A stretch of DNA of 13,297 bases from assembly GCA_045597345.1 (NCBI GenBank), contig JAZLJW010000320.1, positions 1 to 13,297 on the forward strand, written 5' to 3'. Numbering within the stretch: position 1 is the stretch's first letter; each line of letters starts with the position of its first letter. Of the stretch, positions 1 through 6,155 are shown in pieces. The notes under the pieces were generated by a model. It was given only the letters and a program-made list of their open reading frames with translations. It did no database searches and had not been told where the DNA came from. The position numbers were made by a program, and so were the translations under genes. This DNA is from Treponema_I sp045597345 (GTDB lineage: Bacteria; Spirochaetota; Spirochaetia; Treponematales; Treponemataceae).

Positions 1-25
1 TGAAGTGCACCCCTAAAGTTGGACA
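1..25 (+). repeat. IS left inverted repeat
   Basis: Matches the reverse complement of 1412-1436 at 22 of 25 positions; the outer 13 bases are identical and TTGGACA is shared further in. Confidence 0.93.
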
Positions 26-59
26 AAAAAAGTTCAATTTTAGGAGGTGCATTTTTTTA

Positions 60-560
60 ATGTCCAAATACTCAGAAGAGTTAAAACTAAAAATAGTTAA
101 GGAACATGAGGAAACTCACATTGGCGCCACACTGCTTCAGAAAAAATATGGAATTCATCATAGTCAGATCAAACAGTGGATAGCACAATACGAATTAACT
201 GGAAGTTTTACAAAACCAACAAGGCATTTCAGCGGAGAATTTAAGTTGAAAGTGCTAAACTATCAGCAAGAGCATCATCTTTCAGACCCTGCAACAGCCT
301 TGCATTTTGGAATTACAAATCAGGGAACAATCTGTGCATGGCGAAAGAAATATATTACCGGTGGTACAGAAGCTCTGTTTCAGAAACAAGGCAGGCGTTC
401 AAAAATGCCAAAGAAAAGCTTAATCCCAAACAAACCGAGAGAAGAATGGACTAAAGATGAGGAACTGGCATATCTTCGAATGGAGAACGCATTCCTAAAA
501 AAATATCTGGCCTTAGTTCAGGAAGACGAGAAACAGCAGCAGGAGAAAGAGGAAGAATAA
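60..560 (+). CDS. IS3-family transposase OrfA (DNA-binding subunit)
   Basis: A 166-residue protein that binds the IS ends. Two successive helix-turn-helix units are visible (about residues 5-45 and 58-98; the second ends ITNQGTICAWRKKY), the two-HTH layout of IS150-group OrfA. A leucine-zipper-like helix follows near residues 131-152 (LAYLRMENAFLKKYLAL) and a Glu/Gln/Lys-rich tail ends the protein. The ATG is preceded by AGGAGG at 42-47. Translation of this frame ends at 560; slippage on seven A residues near codon 148 moves ribosomes into the -1 frame to make the OrfAB transposase. OrfA alone is usually a regulator or inhibitor of transposition in this family. Confidence 0.93.
   Translation: MSKYSEELKLKIVKEHEETHIGATLLQKKYGIHHSQIKQWIAQYELTGSFTKPTRHFSGEFKLKVLNYQQEHHLSDPATALHFGITNQGTICAWRKKYITGGTEALFQKQGRRSKMPKKSLIPNKPREEWTKDEELAYLRMENAFLKKYLALVQEDEKQQQEKEEE
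497..503 (+). promoter_or_regulatory. Programmed -1 ribosomal frameshift site (A AAA AAA)
   Basis: Seven A residues stand in slippery phase: the orfA codons at 498-500 and 501-503 are both AAA, preceded by the A at 497. orfB lies in exactly the -1 frame, and the reading frame is open from the slip site to the stop at 1403-1405. No ATG, GTG or TTG occurs in that frame between the slip site and 803, which supports frameshifting as the way orfB is expressed. The predicted fusion is about 448 residues. Confidence 0.85.
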
Positions 561-1405
561 TCTCAGCTGTAGGGGAACTAAGGTCAGAATTCACTGTTTC
601 AGATTTAACAAAGCTTACAGGATTTCCGAGAAGTTCATTTTATTATTCAGAAACTCATCCTAAGCAGGTTAAGCACAAAAAAGAGCGGGAACTCGTCCAG
701 CAGATTTATCATGCAAACAAAGGCCGTTACGGCTACAGAAGAATTACCCTAGAGTTCAGGAACAGAGGCTTTACAACAAATCACAAGGTAATTCAGAAAC
801 TGATGCATGAAGAACATATTGTCTGCAAAGTCCGTCAGCATAAATACAACTCTTACAAGGGACAGGTTGGCAAAATTGCTCCGAATCTTCTGAAACGGGA
901 TTTTACTACAACAAAATCCAATGAAAAATGGGTAACTGATGTCACTCAGTTCAATCTTTTTGGAACGAAATTATATCTGTCTCCCATTCTGGATCTGCAT
1001 GACCAGTCATTAATCAGCTGGAACATTTCAGAAAGTCCGAATTATGCCCAGACCGTTGATATGCTCGAAAAGGCTTTTGCAAAGATTCCTGATGGTACTA
1101 ACCTGATTCTCCATTCTGACCAGGGGTGGCAATACCAGATGTATGATTATCAACGCAGGCTGAAAGAAAAAGGAATCAGGCAAAGCATGTCCAGAAAAGG
1201 AAATTGTCTTGATAATTCTGTCATGGAAAACTTTTTCGGATTGTTAAAGTCAGAACTTCTGTATTTACAGGAATTTAAGTCGGTTGACCATTTCAAGAGT
1301 GAATTGATTGAATACTTGTCCTGGTACAATGAAAAAAGAATCAAGGTAAAATTAAAAGGACTGACCCCTATACAGTTTAGGAATCAGTCCTTAAAATCAG
1401 CCTAG
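503..1405 (+). CDS. IS3-family transposase OrfB (DDE integrase, expressed as OrfAB fusion)
   Basis: The catalytic part of the transposase, given here from the frameshift point. An HTH_21-like segment (KGRYGYRRITLEFRNRG) precedes the rve integrase core. The DDE triad is intact: Asp at 938-940 in TDVTQF, Asp at 1118-1120 in LHSDQGWQY, and Glu at 1226-1228 in MENFFGLLKSE. The second Asp and the Glu are separated by 35 residues, the canonical IS3 DD(35)E spacing. The C-terminus contains YLSWYNEKR and GLTPIQFR, standard for the family. An ATG at 803 would give a 200-residue protein but would remove the HTH_21-like segment, so the fusion is preferred. The TAG stop lies just inside the right inverted repeat. 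Confidence 0.93.
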   Translation: MSGLSSGRRETAAGERGRIISAVGELRSEFTVSDLTKLTGFPRSSFYYSETHPKQVKHKKERELVQQIYHANKGRYGYRRITLEFRNRGFTTNHKVIQKLMHEEHIVCKVRQHKYNSYKGQVGKIAPNLLKRDFTTTKSNEKWVTDVTQFNLFGTKLYLSPILDLHDQSLISWNISESPNYAQTVDMLEKAFAKIPDGTNLILHSDQGWQYQMYDYQRRLKEKGIRQSMSRKGNCLDNSVMENFFGLLKSELLYLQEFKSVDHFKSELIEYLSWYNEKRIKVKLKGLTPIQFRNQSLKSA

Positions 1406-1411
1406 TTAAAG

Positions 1412-1436
1412 TGTCCAATTTCTGGGGTGCACTTCA
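1412..1436 (-). repeat. IS right inverted repeat
   Basis: Reverse complement begins TGAAGTGCACCCC and mirrors bases 1-25 (22 of 25). It defines the right boundary of the insertion sequence. Confidence 0.93.
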
Positions 1437-1458
1437 GATATCAGAAGCTTTTTTTCTA

Positions 1459-1541
1459 TACCGGCGATGAGACTTGAACTCATACGAAGTCGCCCTCAGC
1501 AGATTTTGAGTCTGCCGTGTCTACCATTCCACCACGCCGGC
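1459..1541 (-). tRNA. tRNA-Leu (anticodon CAA)
   Basis: On the minus strand an 83-nt class II tRNA folds cleanly. The acceptor stem GCCGGCG pairs with CGCCGGT (first pair a G.U wobble), followed by discriminator A. The anticodon stem GCAGA/TCTGC encloses CTCAAAA, giving anticodon CAA (complement of 1506-1508), which reads UUG. There is a long variable arm, and the T arm is ATGAG/CTCAT around TTCAAGT. The 3' CCA is not encoded. No T-rich terminator is visible between its 3' end and the IS at 1436. Confidence 0.95.
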
Positions 1542-1555
1542 GTAAATACTTTATT

Positions 1556-1584
1556 ACTGTAACAAAAAATACTCGTATTTGCAA
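1556..1584 (-). promoter_or_regulatory. Probable tRNA-Leu promoter
   Basis: On the minus strand TTGCAA (1579-1584) and TACAGT (1556-1561) are separated by 17 bp and lie about 14 bp before the tRNA 5' end. Both hexamers match the sigma-70 consensus at 4 of 6 positions. Read-through from the upstream channel operon is an alternative. Confidence 0.45.
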
Positions 1585-1603
1585 GCCAGTACTTTCATCC
1601 TGT

Positions 1604-2119
1604 CTATTCGCCACCTTCAACTTCGTTCAGAAGTGCCGTGTACAACGTCATCAGGTCTTTATTGGAATGCCGCAAGCTGGCGGCAATCCGGCGGGCAATA
1701 CGATACATAACGTTGTAACCAAGCACCGGCTCTGCATCACACAGTGTCTTAAAAGCCTTTCCGTCAAGATGCAGAACCTTTCCATCTGACAAGGCAATAA
1801 CTGACGCTGAACGGGTATCCCGGTCAACCAGGGCGACTTCCCCAAAGAATACATTCTGATCTGCCGAAAGGTTCACAACAGCAAACTGCTCATTCCGGGG
1901 AGTTTTCCGCTTAACCTGCACTGTGCCCTCGTACAGAATATACAGCGAATCCCCCTCCTCCCCTTCAGTAATGATGGCATCTCCCGTTGAAAAATGCTGT
2001 TCTTCCAGAATAGCGGCCACTTTCTTCAGGATTTCACGATGGGTACAGTCAGCCGGATCAAAGTCTGAAAAGATTTCCAGTCTGGCAATTTTCTCCAGTA
2101 ATTCTTCAGTATATTCCAT
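1604..2119 (-). CDS. Stand-alone cyclic nucleotide-binding domain protein
   Basis: A 171-residue soluble protein made of one cNMP-binding (CAP_ED) domain, with no DNA-binding, kinase or membrane part. After an N-terminal helical stretch (1-40) comes the beta roll (about 42-115). It contains GDSLYILYEGTVQV and the phosphate-binding cassette FGEVALVDRDTRSAS (92-105); the Gly-Glu and Arg that grip the cyclic phosphate and ribose are present, so binding of cAMP or cGMP is plausible. Helices B/C follow (about 130-165). Its ATG lies 3 bp after the stop of the K+ channel gene on the same strand, so the two are almost certainly co-transcribed. Many cyclic-nucleotide-gated channels carry this domain fused in cis; here it may act on the neighbouring channel in trans, which is inference. 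Confidence 0.9.
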   Translation of the reverse strand: MEYTEELLEKIARLEIFSDFDPADCTHREILKKVAAILEEQHFSTGDAIITEGEEGDSLYILYEGTVQVKRKTPRNEQFAVVNLSADQNVFFGEVALVDRDTRSASVIALSDGKVLHLDGKAFKTLCDAEPVLGYNVMYRIARRIAASLRHSNKDLMTLYTALLNEVEGGE

Positions 2120-2122
2120 AGC

Positions 2123-3304
2123 TTAGTTCTCTCCGTTGGTAACATCCCTGGTGCTTCTCTGAATAAAAATTGCCTTTGCATTATCAGGGATACAATACTC
2201 ATCCGGTGGTGCAAAATTCGGCAGATTACTCTTTAAGGTCTTTACCTTCTGCAGATTAGCAACAATCTTTTCCATATCGGGATTTTTCTGGGCTTCTGCC
2301 AGCGCCTCCCGCCGCCGCTGATAAAAGTTACCCGTATTTTCCAGAAGTCCTATCAGAATGCCCGTTTCTTGTACTTCATTCCTGTAGGTACCATAGGAAC
2401 CACCTGCATATTTCCGGGGAATATCTTTTAAGGTTATGCCGGCTTCCGCTTCTTCAGAAATCAGGGCACTTAAGATATGACTCATTCCTTTGCCGCTGGA
2501 AGCCTGCACCAGAAGATTCCGTTCGTACTCAGACGACAGAATGATTTCATCAGCATGTGCCAGAGAAAGATGTTTTTCAAATTTTGAATCCAGTATTTCA
2601 GCAACGCAATACAATTTGGGATTCAGATTTTTTATGGTAATAACACCAAGAACGGTTCTTGAATCAGTTTCCAAAGGAGAAAAATCATTCGAAGTATCAG
2701 CCAGAATCAAAGCCCTGTCCGCTGTCTTGATCTGCGCTTTTATCAATGCGTCTTCATCAGTAAAATCGCCATGCAGATAATTTATTCCCCTGAATTTTTC
2801 GTTTTCCTTGATTTTATCCATCTGCTCCTGACTGGCAGTATTCAACAGGACTATTTTTTCAACAGGGATTTCCGGATTGGCAACGATAATCTGTTCCAGT
2901 ATTTTTTCAAAATTATTTTTATAACCGCAGATAATAAAGTGATGATTCATTCTGGACATTTTCAAAAGCCCCCTGTCTTTTTTCTGTTGTCTGTCAAACA
3001 AAAACGATGCAAACTTTCCTGAAAGAGCACCAAATAAGGCAACACCCGCAATAAGCAGGACGCTGGCAGCAATCCGCCCTGAAACAGATTCCGGTGTAAT
3101 ATCTCCATACCCTACCGTTGTAATGGTAACCAGTGTATACCAGAAGGCATCAAACAACGTATTGATTGAAGAATTGGTATGCTGTTCTGCCACAAAAATA
3201 AGCAGCATCATAAGAGCCAGCACAAGGGCAAAAATAATGCCGATTAATACCGAGGTCGACGAAAACGTTTCTGATATCCAGGATGATAGTTTGCGTTTTT
3301 GCAT
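2123..3304 (-). CDS. Two-TM potassium channel with RCK (TrkA-N) domain
   Basis: A 393-residue inner-membrane K+ channel of the MthK-like class. Order of parts: TM1 (about 19-39), pore helix (50-61), selectivity filter TVGYGD (63-68), TM2 (about 80-103), a Rossmann-type RCK domain starting HHFIICGYKNNFEKIL (121 onward), and a C-terminal RCK lobe ending near 330 with a charged tail. The filter is fully canonical for K+. The start is taken at 3304 (MQKRKLSS) rather than 3322: a consensus TATAAT on this strand ends 6 nt before that ATG, so a start at 3322 would lie upstream of the probable transcription start. It is first in an operon with a cNMP-binding protein and divergent from a CYTH-family cyclase-like gene. 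RCK domains usually sense Ca2+, nucleotides or redox state; the ligand here is unknown. Confidence 0.92.
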   Translation of the reverse strand: MQKRKLSSWISETFSSTSVLIGIIFALVLALMMLLIFVAEQHTNSSINTLFDAFWYTLVTITTVGYGDITPESVSGRIAASVLLIAGVALFGALSGKFASFLFDRQQKKDRGLLKMSRMNHHFIICGYKNNFEKILEQIIVANPEIPVEKIVLLNTASQEQMDKIKENEKFRGINYLHGDFTDEDALIKAQIKTADRALILADTSNDFSPLETDSRTVLGVITIKNLNPKLYCVAEILDSKFEKHLSLAHADEIILSSEYERNLLVQASSGKGMSHILSALISEEAEAGITLKDIPRKYAGGSYGTYRNEVQETGILIGLLENTGNFYQRRREALAEAQKNPDMEKIVANLQKVKTLKSNLPNFAPPDEYCIPDNAKAIFIQRSTRDVTNGEN

Positions 3305-3310
3305 ACCTCT

Positions 3311-3316
3311 ATTATA
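3311..3316 (-). promoter_or_regulatory. -10 box of the channel operon (predicted leaderless)
   Basis: A perfect TATAAT on the minus strand is followed by 6 nt (AGAGGT) and then the channel ATG. Transcription would begin at or next to the ATG. The GAGG is directly against the ATG, too close to serve as a Shine-Dalgarno site. No good -35 is visible. Confidence 0.6.
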
Positions 3317-3359
3317 CGACAAAAAAAGTGAAAGAGAAATTTTGCATACATCCGGAAAA

Positions 3360-3368
3360 TGATATACT
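3360..3368 (+). promoter_or_regulatory. Extended -10 box of the CYTH gene (predicted leaderless)
   Basis: TGATATACT is an extended -10 (TGN plus TATACT). It ends 7 nt before the ATG at 3376 and no Shine-Dalgarno site lies between. It sits about 45 bp from the divergent channel -10, so the two promoters share one small control region. Confidence 0.6.
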
Positions 3369-3375
3369 TGCTTCT

Positions 3376-3963
3376 ATGTTTGAAATTGAATTGAAAGCCT
3401 GGATCCGAAATTTTGATGCAGTTCTTGCTGCCACCGGATCCATTGCTGAATATGTAGAAACCATTACAAAACGTGACCAGTATTACCGGCTGACTAAAAC
3501 CAATGACTCCTACATGACCGTGCGTATCAGGGATGAGCAGATTGATTCCGGCAAGGAATTTCCTGTATCCCGTACCACCGTCACCTATAAGAAAAAGGAA
3601 TCCCGATTTACGGCAGAAGGGGTACCCTTTGAAGTAAACGAAGAACATGAATTTACCGTAAGCAATAGAGAGGAATTTGAACTGGTTCTCAGGGATTCAG
3701 GTTATGTGCCGTCACACAGTAAGCTCAAAATTGCCCGGGGATTCCAGTATGACAGGTTTCATATAGAACTTTGTACGATACAGGGTTTAGGCGATTTTAT
3801 TGAAATTGAAACCATGAGCGGAACCGATGATCCGGCAGTTGTCAGCCAGCTTCAGAAACAGCTGGAAGAACTGATTGAGCAGTGCGGCGGCAACAAATCT
3901 GATATTGAAAGACGCTACTACAGCGACCTTCTTGCAGAAAAAGCCAGTCACACAGTACAATAA
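3376..3963 (+). CDS. cyaB: CYTH-domain protein, class IV adenylate cyclase (CyaB)-like
   Basis: A 195-residue protein of the triphosphate tunnel (CYTH) superfamily. It begins MFEIELK, the ExExK metal-binding signature that normally lies at the extreme N-terminus and so fixes the start at 3376. Other tunnel features follow: KRDQYY (33-38), VRIRDE (49-54), the basic strand TYKKKE (70-75) and the acidic pair in GDFIEIE (139-145). CyaB members convert ATP to cAMP, but thiamine-triphosphatase and tripolyphosphatase relatives look similar, so the activity is not settled by sequence. The context favours a cyclase: the divergent operon encodes a K+ channel and a cyclic-nucleotide-binding protein. galK follows after 34 bp. 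An extension upstream to 3283 is open but lacks a start signal and overlaps the channel gene and its promoter. Confidence 0.85.
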   Translation: MFEIELKAWIRNFDAVLAATGSIAEYVETITKRDQYYRLTKTNDSYMTVRIRDEQIDSGKEFPVSRTTVTYKKKESRFTAEGVPFEVNEEHEFTVSNREEFELVLRDSGYVPSHSKLKIARGFQYDRFHIELCTIQGLGDFIEIETMSGTDDPAVVSQLQKQLEELIEQCGGNKSDIERRYYSDLLAEKASHTVQ

Positions 3964-3997
3964 TCAACACGTGTTGAATCACTTCAGGAGAAAAAAT

Positions 3998-5272
3998 ATG
4001 ACATTTACAGACGTTTACGGTACAGATACCGCACTTGCCCTGCAGGCAAAAGAACGGTTTGCCACCCTTTCAGCCGCCTTTGAAAAACGGTACGGCATCA
4101 GTGCCACAGATCAATCCCTGCGCTATTTTACCAGTGCCGGCAGAACGGAAATCGGCGGAAATCATACTGACCATAACTGGGGTAAGGTTCTTGCCGCAAG
4201 TATCGAACTTGACTGCATCGGCGTTGTAGCTCCGGCTGAAGGCACCATTACCATTGTGGATCTGGTATATAACGAAGATTTTGAAATCAACGTAAACGAC
4301 AGCACCCGTCATCCTGAAGAAAAAGGATCCATTGCACTTCTGCGCGGTATAGTTCAGGCATTCAAAGACCGGGGACACAACGTTGGTGGTTTTAAAGCTG
4401 CATTCTCAAGTACAGTAATTGCTGCAGCCGGCGTTAGTTCCAGCGCCAGTTTTGAAATGATGCTGTGTCAGATTCTCAACTGTCTGTACAACAATGGCGA
4501 ACTTTCTGTTCCAGAACGTGCTATGTGTGGCCAGTTTGCTGAGAACAAATACTGGGACAAAGCATCAGGCCTGCTTGATCAGATGGCTTGTGCTACCGGC
4601 GGTATGGTTGCCATGGACTTTGGTAATCCGGCTACGCCTGTTGTTGAACCTATTCCATTTGATTTTGGTGCACAGGGCTACAGCATGATGATTGTAAATA
4701 CCGGTAAAGGTCACGCAGATCTTTCCGCTGAGTATTCTTCAATACCGGTTGAAATGAAAAAAGTGGCTGCCCAGTTCGGAAAAGAAACCCTTCGTGGCCT
4801 GACCTTTGCTGATATAGCCGGAAAGCTGCCGGAACTTCGTGCCACCTGTGGTGACCGTGCCGTTATGCGTGCATTCCATTTCCTTGAAGAGAATGACCGC
4901 GTAGATGCTGAATCAGCAGCATTACGTAACAATGACTTTGGAACATTCCTGTCTTTGATTACCGAAAGCGGAAACAGCAGCTGGAAGTGGCTGCAGAACA
5001 TCTGTGTTCCGGGTATTGCAGAAGAACAACCTATTGCCATCTGCCTGGCTTTGACCGAACACTTTATCAAGACAAAGGGATTAAAAGCTGCCTGCCGTGT
5101 TCATGGCGGTGGGTTTGCCGGCGTTATTCAGGCATTTATTCCAAATGAAGCTGTAGAGGAATACACCTGCATGATGGAAAAAGCGCTGGGTTGGGAAAAA
5201 GCTTCTGGAACCAGAAGTCCGGTATTCCGTATGGGAATCCGCTCTGCCGGCTCTGAAGAAATTACTTTCTAA
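3998..5272 (+). CDS. galK: Galactokinase-family GHMP sugar kinase
   Basis: A 424-residue cytoplasmic kinase expected to phosphorylate galactose at C1 using ATP (Leloir pathway). The N-terminal sugar-binding signature is SAGRTEIGGNHTDHN (46-60), the GHMP ATP loop is AAAGVSSSAS (142-151), LLDQMA (192-197) supplies the catalytic-base Asp194, and RVHGGGFAG (367-375) is the C-terminal glycine motif. The start is the ATG after TTCAGGAG (spacing about 7), not the longer open frame at 3875 that overlaps the CYTH gene. Differences from textbook GalK (GRVNLIGEHTDYN, RMTGGGFGG): Asn55 replaces the conserved Glu that contacts the sugar, and His replaces Thr before GGG. Galactokinase is the best name, but substrate preference may differ. 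It lies 34 bp after the CYTH gene, so the two may share a transcript; no galT or galE is in view. Confidence 0.83.
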   Translation: MTFTDVYGTDTALALQAKERFATLSAAFEKRYGISATDQSLRYFTSAGRTEIGGNHTDHNWGKVLAASIELDCIGVVAPAEGTITIVDLVYNEDFEINVNDSTRHPEEKGSIALLRGIVQAFKDRGHNVGGFKAAFSSTVIAAAGVSSSASFEMMLCQILNCLYNNGELSVPERAMCGQFAENKYWDKASGLLDQMACATGGMVAMDFGNPATPVVEPIPFDFGAQGYSMMIVNTGKGHADLSAEYSSIPVEMKKVAAQFGKETLRGLTFADIAGKLPELRATCGDRAVMRAFHFLEENDRVDAESAALRNNDFGTFLSLITESGNSSWKWLQNICVPGIAEEQPIAICLALTEHFIKTKGLKAACRVHGGGFAGVIQAFIPNEAVEEYTCMMEKALGWEKASGTRSPVFRMGIRSAGSEEITF

Positions 5273-5285
5273 ACCGCACGTATCC

Positions 5286-5471
5286 CCTGACTGCCAGTTT
5301 CAGACCAGCTATGGAAATACGGGAAGGAAGGCGAGGACTGGCAAAAACTGTTGCAGTCCGGTTCGATAGTTTCCTGTACGGCCTGCACCTGTAGCGACGC
5401 TAGCTAGCGGTTTTGACAGTCATCACCTGACTGGCAGTATTTTCATATATCTTATGGATATTTCAGTCAGG
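5286..5471 (+). ncRNA. Structured element, copy A (undescribed RNA candidate)
   Basis: This fills the galK-recX gap. Nested pairings: outer 5286-5293 with 5464-5471 (8 bp); 5310-5320 with 5437-5447 (11 bp, one G.U); P1 GACTG/CAGTC (5336-5340 with 5417-5421) plus CAAAA/TTTTG (5342-5346 with 5411-5415); P2 5353-5360 with 5379-5386 (one mismatch). Inside are the unpaired strings CGATAGTTTCCT (5364-5375) and TAGCGACGCTAGCTAGCG (5392-5409), both identical in copy B. A small hairpin (5448-5451 with 5457-5460) has a 5-nt loop. The two 15-nt strands at 5321-5335 and 5422-5436 have the same lengths in copy B. The plus strand is chosen because galK is upstream and a T-rich strand follows the core; the structure is nearly symmetric, so the strand is uncertain. 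The 3' arm includes the recX stop codon. Confidence 0.75.
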
Positions 5472-6074
5472 AGATCCAGACAGTACATTTTTGATATCTT
5501 TGTACGAGAAGCCCAGACGCAGTAATGAACGTTCCAGGGCTTCTTCTTTTTTACCCTGACGACGCAATTTATCGACAGCCCGTTCCAGAATCTGAGTTTC
5601 GTCTTTTTCATCGAAAAAAGCATCCAACGCTTCATTGGCGATGTGGCGGTCGACACCACGGCTAGTCAGTTCACCCAACAGGCGGGACCGACCCTCTGCC
5701 CGGGTGATACTTCGGTTTCGCAAAAAACTTTCAGCAAAGCGTCGATCACTAAGCCAGTTTTTACTTTCAAGATAATCACAGGCTTTTGCTATTGCCGTTT
5801 CATCATGGCCTTTATCGCGCAGCTTTCGTGAAAGTCCAAAACGGCTGTGTTCACTCCGATTCAGATATTCCAGTGCCTTTCGTTCTGCAGCAAAAGCTAG
5901 TCCTGCCTGAACAAGGTCATTATACACTTCTACAGAATACTCAGACTGCACCTCAAGTAACGCATGTTCAGGAAAATTCAGATATTCAAACCGTACATAA
6001 AAGGGAGGCATCGTGAGAAAAGTAAGTTGCGCCACATCGGGGGCTGTTTCTTTAATGGCAGTAAGAGTGTACAT
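5463..6074 (-). CDS. recX: RecX, RecA regulatory protein
   Basis: A 203-residue helical protein of the RecX family, which binds RecA filaments and blocks their extension. The C-terminal two thirds show the tandem three-helix repeats: LNRSEHSRFGLSRKL (71-85), WLSDRRFAESFLRNR (107-121), then SRGVDRHIANEAL and LGFSYKDIKNVL. About 60 residues precede the RecX region, a longer N-terminus than in minimal members. The start at 6074 is preferred over the longer frame from 6131, because the extra 19 codons run through the rpsI terminator hairpin and T-tract and upstream of an extended -10 box. The stop lies in the right arm of structured element copy A. recA is not in the window. Confidence 0.88.
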   Translation of the reverse strand: MYTLTAIKETAPDVAQLTFLTMPPFYVRFEYLNFPEHALLEVQSEYSVEVYNDLVQAGLAFAAERKALEYLNRSEHSRFGLSRKLRDKGHDETAIAKACDYLESKNWLSDRRFAESFLRNRSITRAEGRSRLLGELTSRGVDRHIANEALDAFFDEKDETQILERAVDKLRRQGKKEEALERSLLRLGFSYKDIKNVLSGSPD

Positions 6075-6080
6075 GAAAAC

Positions 6081-6089
6081 AGTATAGCA
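6081..6089 (-). promoter_or_regulatory. Extended -10 box of recX (predicted leaderless)
   Basis: On the minus strand TGCTATACT ends 6 nt before the recX ATG, with no Shine-Dalgarno site between. It lies directly after the T-tract of the rpsI terminator, so recX would have its own transcript. A weak TTGCCG about 19 bp upstream could be the -35. Confidence 0.55.
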
Positions 6090-6121
6090 AAAAAAAAGCC
6101 GTCCGCGGCAAGCGAACAGCT
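6089..6121 (-). terminator. Intrinsic terminator of the rplM-rpsI operon
   Basis: On the minus strand AGCTGTTCGC (6112-6121) pairs with GCGGACGGCT (6097-6106) as a 10-bp stem with two G.U pairs around a 5-nt loop, followed by nine T residues (complement of 6089-6097). It lies about 35 bp after the rpsI stop. Confidence 0.9.
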
Positions 6122-6155
6122 TTTTGAACATTCGGTTCTGAAAAAAACGCAGCGA

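Larger units (their letters stand above)
1..1436 (+). mobile_element. Complete IS3-family (IS150-group) insertion sequence
   Basis: A 1436-bp element bounded by imperfect inverted repeats that share the outer 13 bases TGAAGTGCACCCC and an inner TTGGACA block; known IS150 ends have the same GCACCC...TTGGAC pattern. It carries two partly overlapping frames, orfA and orfB, joined by a -1 frameshift site, and all three catalytic acidic residues are present, so it looks competent to transpose. The window starts exactly at the first base of the left end, so the left flank and any target-site duplication cannot be seen. The right end lies 22 bp from the 3' end of tRNA-Leu. Confidence 0.95.

Noticed and set aside
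803..1405. orfB as an independent 200-residue gene from ATG 803
   Set aside because: The same frame is open and family-like from the A7 slip site onward; starting at 803 would remove the N-terminal HTH_21-like part, and no start codon lies between.
3283..3375. Longer N-terminus of the CYTH protein
   Set aside because: It overlaps the channel gene and both promoters, has no ribosome-binding site, and would bury the ExExK motif that is normally at the N-terminus.
6097..6128. Bidirectional use of the rpsI-recX terminator
   Set aside because: On the plus strand only a five-T run follows the hairpin and no plus-strand gene approaches it.
6075..6131. Longer N-terminus of recX
   Set aside because: These codons run through the rpsI terminator and T tract and lie upstream of the extended -10 box.
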